Source: Candidatus Rhodoferax odensensis (GTDB lineage: Bacteria; Pseudomonadota; Gammaproteobacteria; Burkholderiales; Burkholderiaceae_C). Taken from it: DNA of 42,142 nt. Numbering within the stretch: the stretch's first letter is position 1; every line of letters begins with the position of its first letter. The notes below the pieces were generated by a model. That model did no database searches, had not been told where the DNA came from, and saw only the letters and a list, made by a program, of their open reading frames with translations. The translations under genes and the position numbers were made by a program. Location: the NCBI GenBank assembly GCA_016718405.1, contig JADKDJ010000007.1:1-42142 (forward strand), in the 5' to 3' direction. This document shows positions 34,644 through 42,142 of the stretch, in pieces.

Positions 34644-35890
34644 TCAGACCAGCAGCAAGCCGCGCGTCGAGCGCGCAGGCGCACTACCGAGCGTGCGCAG
34701 CAGGACCCGATTGGTCTCGCCCGCCGACAGGTCGTGTGACTCGCACAAGCTCAGGATTGCTTGTGTGTTGGAGGACTCAAGCGCGATGGCTATCTCTAGA
34801 TACGGGCGTACGGCCCGGCGCGGTGTAGCAATGCTTGCTTGATCCGCCCTGGCACCGGAATGCGCTGCAAAGCGGTGGCCATCGGCTCGCCCAAGACCAG
34901 GTCGATCTGAGACAGCACGCCGCACAGGTAGAGCTCGCGGCGCAATTCGTCGCCCTCGCCCGCGTCCAGTAGCTGTGCCATTACCGCGACGCACCGCCAT
35001 GGCGGTGCGAATCGGTTGCAGGTCGACATCGCTCACAGCATGGGGCAGCTGCTGCAGCAGCCAGTCCTTGAGCCGCGCGTGACCGAGCACCATCAGGCCA
35101 CGGCGTACCGACTCGATCTCGGTGCGCAGGCCCAGGGCGGCGGAGTTGGTGTAGCGCAAGAAGCGGTAGGCCAGCAGCGCATCGCTGACCAGGGTTTGCG
35201 CTGGATCGTCTCGGTCGTATCGTCGGCCCAGCGCCTCGATCAGGCCAATGATGGTCTGCTGGTCCGCTTGCATGGGTTGGTGTCGATAGCCATGCAACAC
35301 ATCCTCTACCGGCCAGCCTACAACAACCTCACGCGCTTTGTTGATCCAGGCAGTGATCTACCAGTGCCCGGCTCGCAACCGATTCATAGATTTGACCGGC
35401 CCGCACCGACTGCGAAGCCGCGAGTCTTGTGCCTGGGGCCGACGATCCAAGTCCTCGATGAGCGCAACGCGTTCAGCGCTTCTTCGGCCGTCAGGCTCAC
35501 CATCGTGCGTTCGAAGCATGGCGCCAGCGCTTTGCTGGGCCGTTGTCCCGGTTCACCGCGCCACACCAGATGCAGCCCGCGCTGGTGCGCGCGGTGTACG
35601 CGCTGGTTGGTTTGCGCGTCGTGCAGCCAGGCCTGGTTGACTTCGATGCGCGGCGCGTCGGCAGGCGCTCGATCGAGCAGCTCGCTCAACAGAATCGGCG
35701 ACAGCGGGCTCAGCAGTAGGCTTGGTGCCTTGCCTGACCATCGCGCGGCAAGACCGGCAAGCAGGTGCGGCACGTCGATGTCTTGGGAGCCGCGCGTGCC
35801 GACAAAGAGCTGAACCGCGCAAAGCTCACGAGACTCGTTCCAGACCAGCTGGTAACCCAGCGTCACTTGGTCAAGGATCGAGTTCGACAT
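34644..35890 (-). CDS. EAL-like/HDOD signalling protein (frameshifted)
   Basis: About 415 residues from ATG 35890. The N-terminal part (ILDQVTLGYQLVWNESRELC, LFVGTRGSQDIDVPHLLAGL, PRIEVNQAWLHDAQTNQRV) resembles the degenerate EAL domain of YuxH/CdgJ-type proteins and lacks a recognisable catalytic set. The C-terminal HDOD domain shows LVSDALLAYRFLRYTNSAAL, ESVRRGLMVLGHARLKDWLL and ELYLCGVLSQIDLVLGEP. Indels lie near 35370, 34975 and 34800. EAL-HDOD proteins often control motility. This gene follows flgL after 76 bases on the same strand, which supports that role. Whether it binds cyclic di-GMP cannot be told. Confidence 0.78.
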
Positions 35891-35966
35891 GGTGCTCAAG
35901 GGTGTCTGGTGAATGGAGGACCCGGAGGAAACCGCGGCGCAATCGCTGGATGGACCTGCAACGTTG

Positions 35967-37163
35967 TCAATTGATGAAGTTGAACAGCGACAGGCGCTGC
36001 ACCTGCGCGTAAGACCGCAGCGCCGCTTGGTAGCCGGTCTGCATCTTTTGGAAGTCCGAGATGCCTTCACCATGTCAAGGTCCTCGGCCTTGGAGCGGTC
36101 AGCCTGCAACTGATCGAGCGGCTGGTCTGGCTGTCCGAGATGCGGTCACCGCGGTTCAGCCAGTCACCGGCCTGGCCCCGCGCTGACTGGATGCGGTCCA
36201 TGCCGGTGTCGAACTCGACCAGGGCCAGATTGCGGCCTGGGTCATGACGTTGTTGCTGCTGGCGTTGTCGATGGCGGCGATGGGACGATCGATGACCCGA
36301 ATACATCGGTCTGGGTGCTCGGCGATCACGATGGTGTCGCCGTTCTTTGGCACACCGTGCGCCACAAAAGACAGACCGTCAAAGCCGATCTCCTGGCCGT
36401 CCACATAGGGACGCGCCGCCGGTGGCACAGGCAGGGCGGTCGTGGTGTCGATGACGTCGTAGGTGATCGCGGGCGGCGTAGTGGCACTGACGGTAAAGGT
36501 GACCGTGTAGCTGTCACCGGTCAGTGCGCCTGGCGAGACCACTTGACCCGGTGCCGACCAGACCGTGCCGGTGTTGGCACCACCCAGGCTAACGTTGAAG
36601 GTGCCGTTGCCAGTCGTGGTATCCATGAAGATCGCATGGCCGTCCATGGTGCCGGGCAGCGACACCGGTGCTGAGCGCTGGCTTATTGATGCTGTTGAAC
36701 ACGACGCCCGTGGCGGGGTCGGTAAACGGGGCACGGCGGCGCTGCCCAGGCCGCTAAACAGGGGTATGCCGTTGGTATCGCTGCGGCTGGCGATGGCGAA
36801 CAACTGGTCGCGCAGGCCCCCGCATTTCCTGAGCGATGCTGGCGCGGCTGACACTGTTGAGGATACGTCGTTGGCCTTGACCACCAACTCGCGCAGTGCC
36901 TGCAGTGTCTCGGTGGCGTGGCCCAGGGTCGACTCCGCCAGGGTAATGGCGTTGCGTTGCAGTACCAGTGCGCGCTCTTCGGTTTCGATGCGGGTATTGC
37001 GGGTCAGCGCCCGTTCGGCCTGCGCCGCGTTGGTCGGGTCGTCGCTGGCGCGGTTGATACGTTTGCCCGAGGTCAGCTTCTCCTGTTGGCTGGAGAGTTC
37101 GACCTGACGCTTCATCAGGTTGGACAACGTGGTGTCGTAGGTGTTGGCGGTTCCTAGTCGCAT
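35967..37163 (-). CDS. flgL: Flagellar hook-associated protein 3 FlgL (several frameshifts)
   Basis: FlgL is the junction protein between hook-cap proteins and the flagellin filament. The N-terminal coiled coil is clear: MRLGTANTYDTTLSNLMKRQ, then LTSGKRINRASDDPTNAAQA and LRELVVKANDV. The C-terminal helix is recovered from other frames (LVEFDTGMDRIQSARGQAGD, ADRSKAEDLDMVK, YAQVQRLSLFNFIN) and ends at 35967. About 399 codons match the usual size. At least five indels occur, near 36840, 36820, 36700-36740, 36240-36300 and 36065-36130. The variable central domain (DGLSFVAHGVPKNGDTIVI) is typical. It is the last structural gene of the flg operon. Confidence 0.87.
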
Positions 37164-37186
37164 GAATCACTCCCTAGAGACGCCGC

Positions 37187-39108
37187 TTAGCGTCCCAGCC
37201 CTTGCATCAAGGTGTCAAACATGTTTTGAGCCACCTGCATCATCTTTGCCGCTGCCTGGCAGGGACTGCTGAAACTGCAACAGCTTGGCCGCTTCCTCGT
37301 CGAGGTTGACGCCTGCCACGGCGGTGCGATCCCGCTCGATGTTGTCGGCAATGGATGTCGATACTTCGGCAGCGAATTGCGCCCCCTGCACGCGGATGCC
37401 AACTTGCGACATCAGACTGGCATAGCCATCAGTCAGGGGGCGCACCGTCGACACATGGGCACGTCTCGCAAGGCCAGCATGGCCTCGGCGTTGCCGCCGC
37501 TGCAAGGGATAGGGGTTGGGACCAATGGACAGCGTGTCGCCCACCTGTGGCGTGCCTTTGAGGGCAGACCGCCCAGCCGGTTGTGGCCGGGGAACCAGGT
37601 CGTATTCGATCGGCTGTGACGGGGTGTACGCGTAGACCGTCGCACCCGTGTCGGATCGTGTGAAGGCGCCCGGCCCGGTAAACGTGATCGTTACCGCAGC
37701 TGGTGGTGGATTGATTTGGCGGCCAGCCGTTCCACGACCAGTGTTCCGGTGTTGGCCGCGCCAAGACCCGCAGCGCGACTGGGCTCGCAACCGCCAATGC
37801 GCGGGCGATGAGAACGCGGTCGTAAAGCTATCGGCGACGGCAGCATAGGGTGTGACCAAAAGCGATCGCCCACGGCGGCGGCGGCGGCAATGTTGAGGTC
37901 CAGCCCATCAATCTGATCAGGTAGTCGGGCCGGGGCCGGGGATGCTGGTCAGTTGACCGTCGCTCAGGCGCACCACGTCGATGGCGCCACCGGCGTTGAA
38001 GCGCACTTCATAGTTGGACGCCACCAGAGCCGTCGCGCCTGAAATCGGCAAGGTGGAGACGTTGGTGGTGACGCTGGCAGTGCCGGTGTTGGTCGACGCG
38101 CCATAACCCGCCGGTATGCTGCCCAGATTGAACAAGGGCGCGCCAATGGCGCCATTGAGATCGAGGCCCAGGGCCTGCTGCTCGTTGACCTTGGTGCCGA
38201 TGGCCAGGGCCATGCGACCGAGCAGGTTGCTCGCATCGACCAGATCGGTGTTGTGGTAGCGCCGCAGCCCCGAAACCGAACCCCCGCCCAGCGTGGCTTC
38301 GTCCAGCGTTACGCTGACGCCGCCGCGCTGTATCTGCAACTTCTGGGTGGCGGGGTCGGAGAAGTCACCATCGGTCAACTGCAAGGCGCTGGCAGTCTGC
38401 CCGAGCACGAGCGGCTGGCCGTTTACCAGAATATGCCTACGGTGCCGTCATCGGCTTCGATCTGACTGGTTTACCTTACTGGTTGAGGTCGCGGATGAGT
38501 TGCTCACGATGGTCCAGCAGGTCATTGGGGTCATGGCCAACCCCTTTCGCGCGGGCGATCTCCTGGTTGACCTCCGCGATGCCGCGCGCCAGGTTGTTGA
38601 TGGCCGCCACCGAGTCGCGCAACTGCAGGACGACGCCTCGTTGCAGCTCCTGCAACTGGGATGCGCCAGCCCGAAAACTCGAAGCGGCTTCGTCGGCGCG
38701 AGCCAACACCACGGCGCGGGAAGTTTGATCGGCAGGCGAGCTGGCTACATCCGAAAAGGCGTTGAAGAAGTCGCTCACGGCGGCACCCAGGCCATTGGGG
38801 CCGCCCTTGAACACATCTTCGAGTTGCCGCAGTTGCTCAAAAAGCGCGTGGTGTCGGAGGCCGCCACGCACTGGCGAGCGCCGCCTGGGCGTCAGAAATT
38901 CGTTGCGCACGCGCTGCACGGTCACGACGTCGACACCGGCGCCGTAGTAGCCGCTGCCGGAAAACTGGCCTTTGACGTTTTGCAGCAGCACTTCCTGGCG
39001 TGAATAGCCGGGCGTATTGACGTTCGCAATGTTGTTGCCCGCGGTCTGCAGTGCCGCCTGATTGCCAGCAGGGGCGCGGGGTGCCGATGTTGAGGATGCC
39101 GCCTATGA
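37187..39108 (-). CDS. flgK: Flagellar hook-associated protein 1 FlgK (several frameshifts)
   Basis: FlgK joins the hook to the FlgL ring. The start is near 39108, where GGILNIGT and then NQAALQTAGNNIANVNTPGY can be read in shifting frames. GQFSGSGYYGAGVDVVTVQR follows. The middle is in AVSDFFNAFSDVASSPADQT, LARGIAEVNQEIARAKGVG and LLDHREQLIRDLNQ. The C-terminus NLDEEAAKLLQFQQS with QNMFDTLMQGLGR stops at 37187. The length of about 640 codons is normal for the order. At least six indels break the frame (around 38460, 37920, 37855-37870, 37700-37760, 37430 and 37260). The ATG itself is not clean in this sequence. flgL follows after 23 bases. Confidence 0.85.
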
Positions 39109-39126
39109 TGGTTCAGTGCGCGACGT

Positions 39127-40031
39127 TCAGGCAAACAGCCGCCGCAGCTGCAAGGTGCTGTTGATGGCCCGATCGAGTTCGCTTACGTAGGCCGGGTCGG
39201 TGGCGTAGCCAGACGCTGCAGACCGGTCGCAAAATGCAAGCGCAGAGCCGGTTTGCTGGCTGACCTTGGCGTAGCGGGGACTCTGCGTCAACAAACGGGC
39301 ATAGTCCTTGAAGGAGGCCTCGTACGAGTCGTAGGCGCGAAAACGGGCCACGGTCTTTTCTCGCGACACCGTTCTCGTATTCGGTGGTGGTCACCTCAGC
39401 CACTTTGCCTTGCCAGCTTACACCGGCCTTGATGCCAAACAGGTTGAACGAGTTGCCGCCGCTCGGCGGTCTTGATTTCACCTTGCCCCAGCCAGTTTCA
39501 TGGCCAGCCTGCCCGAGCATGAAGCCCGAGGAATGCCGCTGGCCTGCGCCACCTGGCTGCAACGGCGCTGTGCCGCCGTACAAAGTCGCTTTGCCTGGCG
39601 CTCGGTACGGCGGAACGCCCGATGGCTGACGCCGTCGTGTCGGACTTGCTCAGGGGTAGGGCCGGGGTGATGACTGCCGCAGGAGCGGTTGGCGCCGCAG
39701 GCGGCGCGCTTTACGCACCACTCATTTGCCGCGTCAGTTGTTTCGGCAATCAGGTCCGACAGGCCGCCTGGCCGACCGACATCCGCACTGCGAGCTGTTG
39801 GTCGAGCAAGTCGGCGCTCAGGTCGCCCTGCGGGCTGTCGAGCAGACCAGACTTCATGGTCGCCTCGCGCATGCTCTTGATCATCTCGCGCATGAACAAT
39901 GCCTCGAATTGTTTTGCGGTCTCTTTGATGGCGGCGGGGCTGGCTTGACTGGCTTGCAGCTTGAGCAGGTTCAGCGATCGGGCGTCGCCCGCCAGCGCGT
40001 TGCTGTTGTGGGAGACTGAACCATAGCTCAT
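39127..40031 (-). CDS. flgJ: Flagellar rod-binding muramidase FlgJ (several frameshifts)
   Basis: FlgJ caps the growing rod and cuts peptidoglycan in the periplasm. The N-terminal rod-binding domain is intact from ATG 40031: LNLLKLQASQASPAAIKETA and KQFEALFMREMIKSMREATM. The C-terminal glucosaminidase domain is spread over two frames: FMLGQAGHETGWGKVKSRPP with the catalytic Glu, NSFNLFGIKAGVSWQGKVAE, then SYEASFKDYARLLTQSPRYA and the end LDRAINSTLQLRRLFA at 39127. Breaks lie near 39760, 39590 and 39365. About 301 codons is a normal length. A GC-rich repeat separates it from flgI. Confidence 0.88.
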
Positions 40032-40033
40032 GT

Positions 40034-40104
40034 GAGCCCCCACGGCGCGTGGCGCCTGCCCCCCGAGGGGGTGCGAGCTTGCTGGGGGCGGCGCGGCGCG
40101 GCGC
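40034..40104. repeat. GC-rich mobile repeat between flgJ and flgI
   Basis: This segment carries GCGCCTGCCCCCCGAGGGGG and GCTTGCTGGGGGCGGCGCGG. Its reverse complement has the same order of blocks as 20645-20724. It sits exactly in the short flgI-flgJ gap, within a few bases of both genes, so it could affect translation or mRNA stability of flgJ. Confidence 0.75.
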
Positions 40105-40109
40105 TCATG

Positions 40110-41267
40110 TCAAATCACCTCCAGCTCGGCGCCGAGCGCTTACGGGCCTTGATCGCCCGCAGAATAGCCAGCAAATCCTGTGGCGTGGCGCCCAGCGCGT
40201 TGAGGGCGCGTACTACGTCCGACAAGGGGCGGTGGCGCGCCCGCAATCTGGATCAGGTTGCCGGGCTCTTGCTTGATCTGGACATCGGCCTTCTCCGCGA
40301 CCACCGTGCGACCGCCGGTGGACAGGGGATTGGGTTGGCTGATCACAGGGGTAGAGGTGATGCTCACCGTCAAGTTGCCGTGTGCAATGGCGCAGGCGCT
40401 CAGGGTCACCGCCTGGTTCATCACGATCGAGCGGGTGCGTGAGTTGATCACCACCTTGGCCGATGGCACGGAGAACTCCGATTGGCAACTCTTCAAGTTG
40501 GGCTATGAAGGCCACGCGCTCGTTGGCGTCGGTTGGGCCTTTACCTCCACGGTGCGGCCGTCCAACGCTCGCGCCAAGCCCTCCTGACCAAGCGGTTGAT
40601 GGCTTACGCGACTCGGCTGGCAGTTTGGAAGTCGGTCGCTCTTGACATTGAGCGTAATGCCGTCGCCGTTGCAAAGCGGTGGGCACCGTGCGCCTGACCT
40701 GGCGCCATCGGGAATGCGACCGGCACTGAGGTGATTGACCTGCACCTTTACTGCTGCCCTGCTGCGGCGCCCGCACCCGCCACCACCAGACGTTGCCCTG
40801 CGCCAGGGCGTGATCTCGCCATCGGCGCCTTCTTGGAGCGGCGTCAGCAGCAACATGCCGCCCCGAGCGACTTGGCACGTCTGCCCTGGACGACACGTTG
40901 ACATCGACCCATTGGCCGGGCCGGGCGAAGGCGGGGAACATCGGGCCGTGACCATGACGGCGGCGATATTCTTGAGTTGCAGCTGCGACGTCAGTGCGCC
41001 AGCCTACAGGCTGATCCCCAGCTGTTGCAGGTAGTTGGTCAGGCCCCTGCGCGGTATAGGGCATTTGCGTGGGTTTGGTCGCCGGTTCCGTCCAGACCCA
41101 CCACCAGGCCAAAGCCGGTCAACTGGTTGTCGGCACGCCCCGCACCGGACGCTATTCGATCCGTACCGGCCTGTGCCTTAATATCGCGAGCAGGCAGGCC
41201 AGCGTCAGCCATCATGCAGGCGCCGCGCCACACGCAGGAAAAACAGGCTGAAGGTGCTTGCAGTCAT
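40110..41267 (-). CDS. flgI: Flagellar P-ring protein FlgI (several frameshifts)
   Basis: FlgI forms the periplasmic P ring around the rod. From ATG 41267 the frames give a hydrophobic leader (MTASTFSLFFLRV), then ADNQLTGFGLVVGLDGTGDQ, QGSSKGAGQ-like shifted pieces, and FSVPSAKVVINSRTRSIVMN with PVISQPNPLSTGGRTVVAEK. The end is ALGAELEVI with its stop at 40110, the standard FlgI ending. About 386 codons is normal. At least six indels are needed, with the worst damage between 40500 and 41200. The upstream neighbour is flgH. Confidence 0.87.
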
Positions 41268-41307
41268 GATCGGCGCGGTGTGATCACGTCTTGATTCTGG
41301 GCTGCGC

Positions 41308-42059
41308 TTAAAACGGCAAGCGGAAAAAGAAGCGCGATAGCCAGCCAACCGTCTGCGCTTCATTGCTGGGCACCCCTGCCCTGGGATTCAATGCGGGCGT
41401 TGGCCGCCTGGTTGAGTTGACGATGCTGCCGGGTTGTACCAACCGCGGGTCCACCGTCCCCGAAAAGCGCAGCACGTCAACGTTCTGATTGACCCCAATC
41501 TGTTTGTCCCCCGCAACCACCAGATGCCCGTTGGGCAGCACTTCAATGACCGTCGGCTAAGAGCCAGTGAAGTCGTTCTTGCTCTCGGTTCTCGCCTCTT
41601 TACCAGAGAAGTCGCTGGCGGATCCTGGTGCCGATTTTTCAGCTACGCTTCCGCGGCCGGGAGCAATGGGAACGCGGACACGCTGGCGTCGATGGCAGAG
41701 CTGCGGTTGGCCACGGATTTCGATGTCTGTGTCGCCGCGACGTTCTCCACGATGTTGATGGTGACGGTGTCGCCAACGGCACGCGCTCGGTAGTCCTCAA
41801 ACGCTGGCCGGTAGGTGACGGCGTTGAACAGACTGCCGCTGGTGGCTCGGCTGCGGGCCGAGCTGCTGGTTGCCGGGGCGATCGGTGTTGTGACCTTGGC
41901 TTCGGCGAAGTCGACGCTGATCTTTTGTGGCAAGGCACTGCAGGCGCCGATCAGCAGTACGGTGACGGCGGCCAATGTCACGCGAGCGGCGCAACGGGCC
42001 GTCTGATCGAACCGGTCAACGGCAGGCTTGGCGGGGCAGTCTGGCGCAAACATGATCAT
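41308..42059 (-). CDS. flgH: Flagellar L-ring lipoprotein FlgH (frameshifted)
   Basis: FlgH forms the outer-membrane L ring. The start at 42059 (or ATG 42053) is followed by a lipoprotein signal with lipobox LLIGACSALP, where the Cys would be acylated. Then come GSLFNAVTYRPAFEDYRARA, VGDTVTINIVENVAATQTSK and, in the next frames, NGHLVVAGDKQIGVNQNVDV, LRFSGTVDPRLVQPGSIVNS and VGWLSRFFFRLPF at the stop 41308. Breaks are near 41640 and 41545. About 250 codons is close to the usual 225-240. It lies 6 bases after flgG. Confidence 0.9.
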
Positions 42060-42065
42060 GCCCTG

Positions 42066-42142
42066 TCAGAGTTGCGCCAGCTTCTGCAGCATCTGGTCGG
42101 CAGTCTGGATCGCCTTGGAGTTCATCTCATACGCGCGCTGAA
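42066..42142 (-). CDS. flgG: Flagellar distal rod protein FlgG, 3' end only
   Basis: Only the last 24 codons are inside the window: QRAYEMNSKAIQTADQMLQK and then LAQL with a stop at 42066. This is the conserved C-terminal helix of FlgG, the distal rod protein, which packs with the matching N-terminal helix. The rest lies beyond 42142. It confirms that the flg operon reads right to left in the order G, H, I, J, K, L. Confidence 0.88.
   Translation of the reverse strand, partial: QRAYEMNSKAIQTADQMLQKLAQL

Overview
The window looks like a Burkholderiales chromosome, most likely Comamonadaceae (Rhodoferax/Polaromonas/Acidovorax-like). The evidence is the high G+C content, the protein families, the flagellar gene order flgG-H-I-J-K-L, and short interspersed repeats of a kind I associate with that family. 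No ribosomal or tRNA gene is present, so the placement is inferred. Many genes carry single-base indels, several of them in homopolymers. A draft or metagenome assembly is a more likely cause than mass gene decay, though I cannot exclude decay.

Layout. 1-1500 is accessory: a truncated IS256-type transposase, an orphan ORF and a PIN/AbrB toxin-antitoxin pair. 1737-8952 is core metabolism and signalling: a methyltransferase, aconitase A, a TPR-EAL phosphodiesterase, DAHP synthase and an Lrp-type regulator. 8981-13322 is a minus-strand cluster: a GGDEF protein, a GNAT acetyltransferase and a polysaccharide chain-length (Wzz/GumC-type) protein in overlapping order, then a histidine phosphatase. 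The Wzz protein ends in what looks like a dead tyrosine-recombinase fold. 13490-16633 is a second accessory patch: an FMN reductase, a TIR-domain protein with a zinc-ribbon and Gly/Ser/Tyr-rich leader, a helical possibly HEPN-like protein, a membrane-protein remnant and a ParE-type toxin-antitoxin pair. 16682-23168 is a minus-strand run of small-molecule genes (EamA transporter, aminotransferase, two glutathione transferases, PhzF, glyoxalase-like, threonine dehydratase-like). 23187-27077 groups a LysE exporter with three regulators of different families (MocR/PdxR, ArgP, Lrp). 27353-28861 holds a small unknown ORF and an AAA-type ATPase. 28887-34485 is a coupled pair: a FecR-TPR-beta-barrel outer-membrane protein followed by a CHASE2-adenylate cyclase. 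34644-42142 is a flagellar operon read right to left (end of flgG, then H, I, J, K, L), followed by an EAL-like/HDOD protein.

How it fits together. Cyclic nucleotides recur: a diguanylate cyclase with a Crp-like sensor, a phosphodiesterase, an EAL/HDOD protein behind the flagellar genes, and an adenylate cyclase. That suggests control of motility versus surface polysaccharide, but this is inference. The best candidates for something new are the Wzz-recombinase-fold fusion, the FecR-TPR-barrel/CHASE2-cyclase pair, the TIR locus, and interspersed repeats that have entered coding sequences in frame.
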